In this document: piece by piece, positions 45,056-53,239 of the stretch
Position numbering within the stretch: position 1 is the stretch's first letter
Layout: every line of letters begins with the position of its first letter
Translations under genes and position numbers: made by a program
Origin: JAJTFW01 sp903922455
Lineage (GTDB): Bacteria; Bacteroidota; Bacteroidia; AKYH767-A; OLB10
Assembly (NCBI GenBank): GCA_943329665.2
Contig: CALQEU020000002.1
Coordinates: 124,001-188,000 of the forward strand
Length of the DNA: 64,000 nucleotides
Direction: 5' to 3'
The notes under the pieces: generated by a model
The model's input: the letters and a program-made list of their open reading frames with translations, nothing else
The model's database searches: none
What the model was told of the DNA's origin: nothing

Positions 45056-45059
45056 GAGT

Positions 45060-45566
45060 ATGCCTCGTAATTCTACTCTCCTCCTTAACAGTAAGCAAAT
45101 TCAACAGCGCATTGATCGTTTGGCTTTTCAAGTTTATGAAGACAACTTCAATCAACCTGAACTCCTAATTGCGGGAATCGCTAAAAGCGGATTTTTGTTT
45201 GCTGAAAGACTATGTGAAGCACTTAAAAAGATTTGCCCTATCCCCGTGAAACTGATCAAGATTGAAGTGGATAAAGAAAATCCAATCAAAATAAAAATGA
45301 GTCCATTGCAAGAAAAGGAAGTGTTGAAAGACCAAACCGTAATTGTCGTTGACGATGTACTTAACTCAGGCAAAACATTGATGTATAGTTTGCGCCCTTT
45401 TCTGGAAGCAGATATGCGAAAAATTAGAACTGTTTTACTTGTAGATAGAGACCATAAAAGATATCCGGTAGAAGCTGACTTTGTAGGAATCACCTTAAGC
45501 ACCACTTTGCAAGATCACATTCGTGTTGATTTTAGTAAAGGAAAAGAAGCCGTTTATTTAGAGTAA
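45060..45566 (+). CDS. PyrR-like phosphoribosyltransferase
   Basis: The chosen ATG at 45060 (MPRNSTLLLNSKQIQQRIDR) begins 4 bases after the previous stop; an earlier in-frame start lies inside that gene. The 168-residue protein has the type I phosphoribosyltransferase fold with the PRPP-binding motif VIVVDDVLNSGKTLMY. The N-terminal ILNSKQI-like start and LIAGIAKSGFLFAERL segment resemble PyrR, which combines weak uracil phosphoribosyltransferase activity with RNA-binding regulation of pyrimidine genes in Gram-positives. Whether it binds RNA here is unknown. Confidence 0.85.
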   Translation: MPRNSTLLLNSKQIQQRIDRLAFQVYEDNFNQPELLIAGIAKSGFLFAERLCEALKKICPIPVKLIKIEVDKENPIKIKMSPLQEKEVLKDQTVIVVDDVLNSGKTLMYSLRPFLEADMRKIRTVLLVDRDHKRYPVEADFVGITLSTTLQDHIRVDFSKGKEAVYLE

Positions 45567-45649
45567 AAAAGAAAGCTGTTAAGGAACCGTTAAATTCAAC
45601 GAAATTTCATTTTAGAAACGTTTAATTTGTACCGCATTCCGAAGAACCT

Positions 45650-47488
45650 ATGAAAATGAATTTCATCTTGAAGAAAAAAGTAAAAATACTGGTCTGTCTT
45701 TTTAATTTTTTTGTATTGTCGATGCAACCTGTAATTGCACAAACACCATTCCTCGCAGCTACTGCTAATAAATCCACCATCGGACTAAACGAGCAACTTC
45801 AAATCACCTACACCTTTAATGGAGCGGGAAGATCTTTTCAAGGTCCCGACCTTCGAGAATTCAACATTTTATCGGGGCCCAATCAAAGTTCGAATATGCA
45901 ATACATCAATGGGCAATTTACTCAGTCGATTAGCTTTACCTATTATTTACAAGCGCGAAATGTTGGGAATTATAAAATTGGTCCGGCCAGTATTGATTCC
46001 GAAGGAAAAAGAATTGCGTCCAACGTTGTACAAATTACGGTGGTAAAAGGAGCCGCTCAACAACAGAAAAAAAGCAACGACGAAGAAAGTATTTTAAGTG
46101 ATAAAAATATTTTTGCAAAAGCCATCTTAAGCAAAAGCAACTTGATGAAAGGTGAAGGGGCCTTGCTTACTTTTAAATTGTATAGTAATGTTAATTTAGT
46201 TGATTTCGCCATTCCTAAAATGCCAAATTACGATGGATTCTGGAATCAAGACATCCAACTCCCACAGGCTTTAGAGCGAAACACAGAAGTAATCGATGGA
46301 CAACGTTATACGGTTTGGGAGATAAAAAAATTAGTTCTCTTTCCACAGCAAACTGGTTTACTAACGGTACAGCCTATGGAAATAGAGTGCATAGCTCGAG
46401 TGAAAGTAAATGCACAACGAAGCAACGACCCTTTCAGTATTTTCAATGATCCTTTCTTTGGGATGGGTGGAGCAAAAGATATTAAGTACGCTTTCAAAAG
46501 TGATCCCATTAAAATAAGAGTAAGTGATTTGCCAGGCAATCCTCCTCCTGGATTTAGCGGAGCCGTTGGACAACTGAACTTCGAAGCAAAACTTGATAAA
46601 AACTCGACCAAGGCAAATGAAGCCATCAGTTTAAAATTAAAAATTTCAGGGAGTGGGAATTTAAAATTAGCTGATTTTCCTACGATAGAATTTCCAAATG
46701 ACTTAGAAAGTTACGATCCAAAATTATCAGAAAATTTTAAGGCTTCAACATCAGGAGTAAATGGAACCAAGAGTATTGAGTATTTGATTATTCCTCGACA
46801 CGAAGGAGAGTATGAAATTCCAGCTTTCACTTTTTCTTACTTCGATTTAGGCAAGAAGCAATACATCAGTAAAACAGCAGGACCTTATACTATTCAAGTT
46901 GGAAAAGGCAGTGGAAATTATACGAGTGCTTCAGCAGGACCCACTGAAAAAAGCGAATTTCGAATGATTGGAAATGATATTCGCTACATTAAAATTCAAG
47001 AACCCAATTTTAATCAAGGACTCAATAGTTTTTATGGATCTCCTCTGTTCGTCACTTTAAGTTTATGTCCATTCCTTCTTTTTGGTGGAATTTTCTTTTG
47101 GCAACAACAACAAAAAAAACTGGCTGGCAATTCCGCTCTTTTTAAGAAAAAAAATGCAACGAGTGTAGCACGTAAACGATTAACTGCAGCTAGAAAATTA
47201 CTAGAAAGGAATCAAGATTCACCCGTGATGGAAGAAATTCATAAGGCCTTGATGGGATACATTGGTGATAAATTTTCATTGCCTCTTTCTGAGATGAGCA
47301 AAGAGAAAGCAGCTTCTTTACTAGAAGAACAAAAAGTAAGTTCGGATCTAATACAACAATACCTGAAAAACATCGACGATTGCGAGATGGCACGTTATGG
47401 AGGATTAGGAGGAGGAATTTCTGCAGCATCCGTATATGCCAGTTCTGAAAAAGTAATTTCTGCCATTGAAGGAGGGTTAAAAGCATGA
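45650..47488 (+). CDS. BatD/oxygen-tolerance family membrane protein
   Basis: The 612-residue protein has a signal peptide (about residues 1-31), then repeated beta-sandwich domains (VGNYKIGPASIDSEGKRIAS, TGLLTVQPMEIECIA) and a membrane segment near residues 465-480 (FVTLSLCPFLLFGGIFFW). A cytoplasmic helical C-terminus follows. This is the BatD layout. BatD acts in the Bacteroidota aerotolerance operon, usually with MoxR, BatA-C and BatE. Only BatE follows here, with a 4-base overlap. A TTAATTTG element at 45622-45629 is a near match to a -7 box. Confidence 0.87.
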   Translation: MKMNFILKKKVKILVCLFNFFVLSMQPVIAQTPFLAATANKSTIGLNEQLQITYTFNGAGRSFQGPDLREFNILSGPNQSSNMQYINGQFTQSISFTYYLQARNVGNYKIGPASIDSEGKRIASNVVQITVVKGAAQQQKKSNDEESILSDKNIFAKAILSKSNLMKGEGALLTFKLYSNVNLVDFAIPKMPNYDGFWNQDIQLPQALERNTEVIDGQRYTVWEIKKLVLFPQQTGLLTVQPMEIECIARVKVNAQRSNDPFSIFNDPFFGMGGAKDIKYAFKSDPIKIRVSDLPGNPPPGFSGAVGQLNFEAKLDKNSTKANEAISLKLKISGSGNLKLADFPTIEFPNDLESYDPKLSENFKASTSGVNGTKSIEYLIIPRHEGEYEIPAFTFSYFDLGKKQYISKTAGPYTIQVGKGSGNYTSASAGPTEKSEFRMIGNDIRYIKIQEPNFNQGLNSFYGSPLFVTLSLCPFLLFGGIFFWQQQQKKLAGNSALFKKKNATSVARKRLTAARKLLERNQDSPVMEEIHKALMGYIGDKFSLPLSEMSKEKAASLLEEQKVSSDLIQQYLKNIDDCEMARYGGLGGGISAASVYASSEKVISAIEGGLKA

Positions 47489-48252
47489 AAAATTCATTTA
47501 TAAAATATATCATTCTGATTGTAATCCTCATTGGAAATAATCCACTTCATGCTTCTACATCACCATTACTTTTTAAAAAAGCCAATGAATTATACAGAGG
47601 AAAGCAGTATGCGCAAAGTATTGCGCTATATGATTCCATCTTAAAAGAAAACAAAACAAATTATTTAGTTTACTATAATTTAGGAAACAGTCATTTTAAA
47701 GAAGGAAATATTGCGGATGCTATTTTAAATTACGAAAGAGCTAAAACCTTAAATCCCGACGACGAAGACATCAACTACAACTTAAAAATTGCTTATTCTA
47801 ATACCGTCGATAAAATTGAACCGATTCCATTATTGTTTTATCAGCGATGGTGGCAATCGTTTTTGAATGCACTTTCTACCGGATTATGGAGTGTACTTTC
47901 CATTAGTATTTTATGGATATCCCTGGCTGCAGGTATTGCTTATATATTTGCGAAGACCGTTAGTTTCAAGCGTAACATGTTCCTAGCAAGTATTAATTTA
48001 TTAATTCTGTCGGGGATTTGCTATTACATTTCGATGGCTTCACACCGACTTATTTACGGAAATCATGGCGCTATTGTGATGGAAGCAAGTGCTTACATAA
48101 AAAGTTCGCCGGATGAAAAGAGTACTAACTTATTTATGCTCCACCAAGGAACGAAAGTAGAAATCACCGAAGAAACTAAAGGCTGGAAAAAAATTAAAAT
48201 TGCGAACGGTAATGTAGGTTGGGTGGCTACGGAACAAGTTGAAAAAATTTAA
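47485..48252 (+). CDS. BatE-like TPR and SH3 domain membrane protein
   Basis: The 255-residue protein starts inside the batD stop (ATGA overlap). It has a signal-like N-terminus, two to three TPR units (KKANELYRGKQYAQSIALYD, LVYYNLGNSHFKEGNIADAI) and two membrane segments (about 135-160 and 168-188). The C-terminal SH3 domain contains SPDEKSTNLFMLHQGTKVEI and ends WKKIKIANGNVGWVATEQVE. This is the BatE arrangement. It probably works with BatD in a periplasmic envelope-stress complex; the BatA-like gene of this window lies 12 kb away on the other strand. Confidence 0.87.
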   Translation: MKNSFIKYIILIVILIGNNPLHASTSPLLFKKANELYRGKQYAQSIALYDSILKENKTNYLVYYNLGNSHFKEGNIADAILNYERAKTLNPDDEDINYNLKIAYSNTVDKIEPIPLLFYQRWWQSFLNALSTGLWSVLSISILWISLAAGIAYIFAKTVSFKRNMFLASINLLILSGICYYISMASHRLIYGNHGAIVMEASAYIKSSPDEKSTNLFMLHQGTKVEITEETKGWKKIKIANGNVGWVATEQVEKI

Positions 48253-48288
48253 TTTCAAGGTCCTCTCCTACTTTATCGAACTGCGATC

Positions 48289-48795
48289 ATGAAAAAAATT
48301 TTATTGATTTCAGATACGCATAGTCACATCGACGAGACCATCTTAAAACATGTAAAAGCGGCGGATGAAGTTTGGCATGCAGGAGACATTGGTGCCATCA
48401 AAGTGGCAGATACCATCCAAAAATTAAAACCATTTAGAGCAATACATGGAAACATCGATGACGCACAAGTGAGAGTTAGTTTTCCTGAACATTTATTTTT
48501 TTCATGCGAAGGATTAAGAGTTTTAATGTTACACATTGCCGGCAAACCAGGAAACTACATCCCTTCTGCAAAAAAAATAATACAACAATATCGTCCTAAC
48601 TTATTTATTTGTGGACATAGTCACATCTTAAATGTTTCGAGAAACGCATCTCCCCCACTCCTACACATGAATCCAGGTGCAGCCGGTATTTATGGATTTC
48701 ACGCAACACGAACCATGATTCGTTTTGAAGTGAGTTTAGGAAAAATTCATAATGTAGAAGTCATCGAAATTGAAAGAAGTAAACAATCAACGTAA
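48289..48795 (+). CDS. YfcE/MJ0936-type metallophosphodiesterase
   Basis: The 168-residue protein begins KKILLISDTHSHID with metal ligands D9 and H11, then has VWHAGDIGA, AIHGNIDDA and FICGHSHIL, the five-block metal site of calcineurin-like phosphoesterases. Small members of this family (YfcE) hydrolyse phosphodiesters; some RNA or nucleotide substrates are known. Its last 9 bases overlap the end of the convergent minus-strand gene. A TACTTTAT box 12 bases before the ATG could serve as its promoter. Confidence 0.9.
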   Translation: MKKILLISDTHSHIDETILKHVKAADEVWHAGDIGAIKVADTIQKLKPFRAIHGNIDDAQVRVSFPEHLFFSCEGLRVLMLHIAGKPGNYIPSAKKIIQQYRPNLFICGHSHILNVSRNASPPLLHMNPGAAGIYGFHATRTMIRFEVSLGKIHNVEVIEIERSKQST

Positions 48796-49269
48796 ACGAT
48801 CGGCAGAACGCACTAACGCTTCATCACCTTTAATTGCGGATGTAGCCATTCGCGTAAAAACAATTTGAAGAATAGGGAATAAAGTAAATACGGTATATGA
48901 AATAGAATGTCCGGCACCCACCGCATTGTTTAATGTGTACACATCAAAAATAATTAACCCAATTTCACCCATCAAAAGAAAAAGCAAAAAATAAGTATAC
49001 ACAATTTGTGTTTTACGTTTTTTAAATTGAAAAATTACAAACAATGCAAAAGCTACAATTATTGTATTCAAAATTACCATAGGCCAAAGTCGCATAAAAA
49101 CGGAAGAAGCGCCGTTTAACAATACCTCAATCTTTAAAGAAGAAACATAATAGATGGAAGGATCGGCGCCTGTAGTGTCTGGAACTAAGCTCACAAAGGG
49201 ATAAATGAACATAAAGATGCCAGCAATGGCTACTAAGAAGAGATATAAACTTTGAATTCGTTGAATCAT
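48787..49269 (-). CDS. DUF4293 family membrane protein
   Basis: I start at the ATG at 49269 (MIQRIQSLYLFLVAIAGIFM), which matches the DUF4293 N-terminus; the ORF runs upstream 16 more codons without support. The 160-residue protein has four membrane segments and a short extracytoplasmic loop after the first. DUF4293 proteins are widespread in Bacteroidota and have no established role. It is often found near rho in this phylum, and here rho lies directly upstream on the opposite strand, divergently transcribed. Confidence 0.85.
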   Translation of the reverse strand: MIQRIQSLYLFLVAIAGIFMFIYPFVSLVPDTTGADPSIYYVSSLKIEVLLNGASSVFMRLWPMVILNTIIVAFALFVIFQFKKRKTQIVYTYFLLFLLMGEIGLIIFDVYTLNNAVGAGHSISYTVFTLFPILQIVFTRMATSAIKGDEALVRSADRLR

Positions 49270-49308
49270 TGTGTACCTATTTAGAACTACAAAGATGCGT
49301 AATCCATT

Positions 49309-49373
49309 ATTATGCAATAGAAGAATCTATTGCATAATTGATGTAGAAATCGTGAAAAACGATTACACATCAG
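49309..49373. repeat. Perfect 12-bp hairpin followed by dispersed palindrome copy 2
   Basis: ATTATGCAATAG (49309-49320) pairs perfectly with CTATTGCATAAT (49326-49337) around a 5-base loop. Two bases later begins GATGTAGAAATCG, the start of a 35-base palindrome (49339-49373) that nearly matches 39557-39591. They lie in the divergent gap between the DUF4293 gene and rho. Confidence 0.8.
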
Positions 49374-49523
49374 GATTACATCTAACAAAAACTTCGCTCC
49401 TATCAATCTAAGGGTCAATAATGTTAAAGTATAATTTGGAAAACACCCTGTTTATAACAAATTTGAAACTTATTAAAACATTATTTGCAGTTTTCACGTT
49501 TTAGTTATATCATTGCAGAGTAA

Positions 49524-49553
49524 TTGCAGATAAATGCAGTTTTTATACGTTTA
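49524..49553 (+). promoter_or_regulatory. Candidate rho promoter
   Basis: TTG at 49524-49526 and TACGTTTA at 49546-49553 are separated by 19 bases. The arrangement fits a Bacteroidota promoter with one mismatch in the -7 box. It predicts a leader of about 100 bases. Three to four TTGCAG or TGCAG copies lie in and upstream of it (49485, 49513, 49524, 49534). Confidence 0.4.
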
Positions 49554-49660
49554 GTAGTAGGCCATACGGGGCCCTCTTCAAAAAAATCCCCCCTTAAATT
49601 CAACAATACCTGATTCTTTCAGGATTTACTGATTGTTATCACAATTAAAAATATTATTAA

Positions 49661-51421
49661 ATGTTTGACATCATTCAACTGAATGAAAAGCTCCTCCCGG
49701 AATTGAAAGATATTGCGAAGAAGATGAGCATCGAAAGTTTTGATCAATTAAAAAAGCAAGACTTAATTTACAAAATCCTCGACCACCAAGCCCTCAATCC
49801 CGAAATCAATTTAGAGAATTTAGGAATCGAAGCACCTGAGAAAGTGGAATCAGCGAAAAAACCTCGCGCTACTGCTAAATCAAAAGAAAAGCCGACTGCC
49901 AAAACTGAGGAAAAGCAAACTGCGAAAGCAGAAGAGGCTCCTGAAGTTAAGAAAGCAAGGCCAGTAGCTGCTCCCAAAACTTCAACTGAAAACGACGATA
50001 ACGCAAACGGAAGACCTAAGCGTCAACGGGTTATTCCGCAGCGTACAGAAGAGGAAATGGAAGCCGAAGCTACTATTTATCAGGCTCATTCTGTAAGTGC
50101 TGAAAAAGTGAGGAAGCCACAATCAGAATTGAAAACTCAGGAAGTAGCGGATGAACCGATGCCTTCGAAGAACGGATTTCAAACAGAAAGAATTTCTGAA
50201 CCCAAACCAAGCATTCAGAGAGAAAATGTAACGCCACCTCCCGCAAGAGATTTCCCAATTCGCGAACGCCGTACTGGATCTACTCCTTTAGAACCTTCAT
50301 ACGATTTTGGCAATAAAATTATTGCTGAAGGTGTATTGGAAATTATGCCCGAAGGAATGGGTTTTTTACGCTCTTCCGATTATAATTACTTGCCTTCTCC
50401 CGACGATATTCAAGTAACACAAATTCAAATAAAACAATACGGCTTAAAACCTGGCGATACTGTAAACTGTGTGGTTCGGGCACCGAAAGAAGGTGAAAAA
50501 TATTTTCCTTTAGTTCGTGTGGAGCAAATCAACGGATTGTCACCAGAAATTGTTCGTGACCGTGTTCCTTTCGATTTCTTGACTCCTCTATTCGCACATG
50601 AAAAACTGAATTTAATTTCAGGAATGTCGAACTACAGTACCCGCACCATGGATTTATTTACTCCCATTGGTAAAGGTCAGCGTGGATTGATCGTTGCACA
50701 ACCGAAGACGGGTAAAACCGTTTTATTAAAAGAAGTAGCAAATGCCATTGCCATGAATCATCCAGAAGTTTACTTAATTATTTTATTAATTGATGAACGT
50801 CCAGAAGAGGTAACTGATATGGCACGTAGTGTGAAAGCGGAAGTAGTATCATCTACTTTTGATGAGCCAGCCGATCGCCACGTACGCATTGCAAATATTG
50901 TTTTAGAAAAAGCAAAACGTTTAGTAGAGTGCGGACACGATGTATGCATTCTTTTAGATTCCATCACACGTTTAGCACGTGCATATAATACTGTTGCTCC
51001 TGCATCAGGTAAAGTATTATCGGGCGGTGTGGAAGCAAATGCATTGCAAAAGCCAAAGCGTTTCTTTGGAGCTGCTCGCAAAATAGAAAAAGGCGGATCA
51101 CTAACTATTCTTGCAACTGCACTTATTGATACCGGTTCTAAAATGGACGAAGTAATCTTCGAAGAATTTAAAGGAACTGGAAATATGGAATTGCAGTTGG
51201 ATCGTAAATTATCGAATAAGCGAATTTATCCTGCTATTGATTTAGTAGCATCAAGCACACGACGCGACGATTTATTACTCGACAGAGAAACTTTACAAAA
51301 AATGTGGATCCTTAGAAACCATTTAGCCGATATGAATCCGTTGGAAGCAATGGAGTTTATGCTCGACAGAATGAGAGGAACTAAGTCGAATGAAGAGTTT
51401 TTGGTTTCGATGAATAACTAG
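49661..51421 (+). CDS. rho: Transcription termination factor Rho with extended linker
   Basis: The 586-residue protein has a Rho N-terminal SAP-like segment (LNEKLLPELKDIAKKM). A long low-complexity linker rich in Lys, Glu, Ala and Pro (about 55-205) follows, then the OB-fold RNA-binding domain (ILEIMPEGMGFLRSSDYNYL, about 225-300). The hexameric ATPase has Walker A AQPKTGKT and Walker B-like DVCILLDSITRLARAYN; typical enzymes have PPKAGKT at the first site. It unwinds RNA from RNA polymerase. The E. coli protein is 419 residues, so the linker accounts for the excess. Extended linkers occur in several phyla. Confidence 0.97.
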   Translation: MFDIIQLNEKLLPELKDIAKKMSIESFDQLKKQDLIYKILDHQALNPEINLENLGIEAPEKVESAKKPRATAKSKEKPTAKTEEKQTAKAEEAPEVKKARPVAAPKTSTENDDNANGRPKRQRVIPQRTEEEMEAEATIYQAHSVSAEKVRKPQSELKTQEVADEPMPSKNGFQTERISEPKPSIQRENVTPPPARDFPIRERRTGSTPLEPSYDFGNKIIAEGVLEIMPEGMGFLRSSDYNYLPSPDDIQVTQIQIKQYGLKPGDTVNCVVRAPKEGEKYFPLVRVEQINGLSPEIVRDRVPFDFLTPLFAHEKLNLISGMSNYSTRTMDLFTPIGKGQRGLIVAQPKTGKTVLLKEVANAIAMNHPEVYLIILLIDERPEEVTDMARSVKAEVVSSTFDEPADRHVRIANIVLEKAKRLVECGHDVCILLDSITRLARAYNTVAPASGKVLSGGVEANALQKPKRFFGAARKIEKGGSLTILATALIDTGSKMDEVIFEEFKGTGNMELQLDRKLSNKRIYPAIDLVASSTRRDDLLLDRETLQKMWILRNHLADMNPLEAMEFMLDRMRGTKSNEEFLVSMNN

Positions 51422-51484
51422 TCTGCGGATAGAAATTTTAGATTAAATAGTAATTATACTTCGGATTGAATAGGCTGCTAGCTG

Positions 51485-51517
51485 CTGGTTGCGAATCCTC
51501 GCGACTAGTTTTTTTTT
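51485..51517 (+). terminator. Terminator of rho
   Basis: CTGGTTGCG (51485-51493) pairs with CGCGACTAG (51500-51508), with two wobble pairs and a 6-base loop, followed by nine T residues. Confidence 0.8.
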
Positions 51518-51541
51518 CGAAGTGTTTAATTCTTACAATCA

Positions 51542-51598
51542 TAAATACTTTCACCGCTTCGCGATCGTTGCTTTTCCGTTGCGTTCGCAGCGTTTAAA
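51542..51598. repeat. Dispersed repeat, inverted relative of 57553-57600
   Basis: The reverse complement of this segment begins TTTAAACGC and continues through AACG and GCAACGATC to GCGG, similar in order to 57553-57590 (TTTAAACGCAACGAAAGC then AGCGATC). The 51518-51728 gap between rho and the Mpl gene holds only this. Confidence 0.5.
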
Positions 51599-51728
51599 AG
51601 TCGAATATTAATATACTGAAATTACAAACTTCTACGAAAAATTTCAAAAAAATAGTTGATGGATTAAATTAGTAGACAGAGCCAGAAGCTAAAACAATTT
51701 ACGGACTATAAATTATTTATTCGGACAA

Positions 51729-53078
51729 TCAACTTCGAACCAAACTTTCCAAATCCAAACCATCGAAAGTTCCCGAGCTCATCAAGAGCAACACATCATT
51801 TTGAAAGGGAAAATTCTTGAGGTAGTTTTTTAATTCTGCTGAATCACTCATCACTAGTAAATCTTCGCGAGCGAATGCCTTTTTCACCTGATCATGGGTG
51901 ATGGGGGCTAATTTTTTATGTGAAATGGTTTGAGGATTGTAATACACGATGGCAATATCGGCTTCGTTCATGGAATCTTTGTAGTGATCTAAAAATTCGG
52001 CATTCAACGAGGAAAACGTATGCAACTCCATGCAAGCAATTACTTTTCGGTTTTGAAATTGTTGCTTCACGGCTTTGGTGGTCGCCATAAGTTTAGAGGG
52101 AGAATGTGCGAAATCTTTATAGACTCTCACTTTGTCACTGTTTCCAATTAATTCCAATCGACGCGCTGCACCTTTAAATGTAGCAATGGATTTGTAAAAC
52201 AACTCATCTCCTACTCCTACTTGATTGCACATCAATCGCGCGCCTTCGAGATTTAATAAATTATGATCGCCAAATATATCTAATGCTACGTCACCAAATT
52301 TTGTTTCCAAAATAGTAATGCCATTATCGATACTATGTGCAGGGATGGTATAGGGAAAACGAGATTTTACATGAGCCGCTTTCTCACAAACTCCTCGTAC
52401 TTCGATATCGTCGTTGCAATAAATTAATGCTCCTTGTGCAGGAACTTGATCGACATAAATTTGAAATTGCTCTACATAATTTTCGAAGGTGGGAAACACA
52501 TTGATATGATCCCAGGCAATACCACTCAGTAAAGCTACATCGGCTTTGTAGAGATGGAATTTAGGTCGGCGGTCGATGGGAGAGGATAAATACTCATCAC
52601 CTTCTAAAACGATGATAGAAGCTTCATCCGACAATCGCACCATACGCTCAAATCCTGCCAACTGCGAACCAACCATATAATCAAAGTCCAACCCTGCATA
52701 TTGAAGAACATGCAATACCATGGCCGTAATGCTTGTCTTCCCATGACTCCCTCCTATCACCAATCGCTTTTTGTTTTTCGATTGTTCGTATAAATATTCA
52801 GGATAGGAATACACTTTCACTCCCAATTCCTTTGCTCGAAGCAATTCCGGATTCTCGGCGCGCGCATGCATTCCCAAAATCACAGCGTCTAAATCAGATG
52901 TTATCTTTTCAGGGAACCAACCCATCTCCATAGGGAGCAATCCCGCCTTTTGCAATCGTGAGCGAGAAGGTTCGTTGATCTCGTCATCGGAGCCTGTAAT
53001 CTGATAATTCTTATGTTGTAATGCCAGGGCCATATTGTGCATCGCTGCGCCGCCAATGGCAATGAAGTGTACTTTCAT
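51729..53078 (-). CDS. Mpl-type Mur ligase (UDP-MurNAc-tripeptide recycling)
   Basis: I chose the ATG at 53078 (MKVHFIAIGGAAMHNMALAL); an upstream in-frame TTG is unlikely because a -7 box lies there. The 449-residue protein contains a Rossmann start, the ATP-binding loop VIGGSHGKTSITAMVLHVL, EGDEYLSSP and AWDHINVFPT, ending in the glutamate-ligase C-domain. IGGAAMHN and GSDDEIN near the start resemble Mpl rather than MurC. Mpl re-attaches the L-Ala-gamma-D-Glu-mDAP tripeptide to UDP-MurNAc during wall recycling. Confidence 0.88.
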   Translation of the reverse strand: MKVHFIAIGGAAMHNMALALQHKNYQITGSDDEINEPSRSRLQKAGLLPMEMGWFPEKITSDLDAVILGMHARAENPELLRAKELGVKVYSYPEYLYEQSKNKKRLVIGGSHGKTSITAMVLHVLQYAGLDFDYMVGSQLAGFERMVRLSDEASIIVLEGDEYLSSPIDRRPKFHLYKADVALLSGIAWDHINVFPTFENYVEQFQIYVDQVPAQGALIYCNDDIEVRGVCEKAAHVKSRFPYTIPAHSIDNGITILETKFGDVALDIFGDHNLLNLEGARLMCNQVGVGDELFYKSIATFKGAARRLELIGNSDKVRVYKDFAHSPSKLMATTKAVKQQFQNRKVIACMELHTFSSLNAEFLDHYKDSMNEADIAIVYYNPQTISHKKLAPITHDQVKKAFAREDLLVMSDSAELKNYLKNFPFQNDVLLLMSSGTFDGLDLESLVRS

Positions 53079-53084
53079 GGTATT

Positions 53085-53092
53085 CAAAAGTA
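53085..53092 (-). promoter_or_regulatory. -7 promoter box near the Mpl start codon
   Basis: The minus strand reads TACTTTTG, an exact -7 box, ending 6 bases before the ATG at 53078. Confidence 0.5.
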
Positions 53093-53209
53093 AGCAAGTA
53101 CGACAATGGATATTTAAAAGGGTAGTGAATTTAATAACATTTAAAAGTTAATGCTGGTTGGAAATGGTTTGGATTGATTCACTCCATAATCCAACTCCCA
53201 AAAATTGAT

Positions 53210-53217
53210 TAAATTTG
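53210..53217 (+). promoter_or_regulatory. -7 promoter box of the MBL-fold gene
   Basis: TAAATTTG is an exact -7 box 22 bases upstream of the ATG at 53240, leaving a short leader. No clear -33 TTG at standard spacing. Confidence 0.5.
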
Positions 53218-53239
53218 GGCTTCACCTAATAAAATCAAT

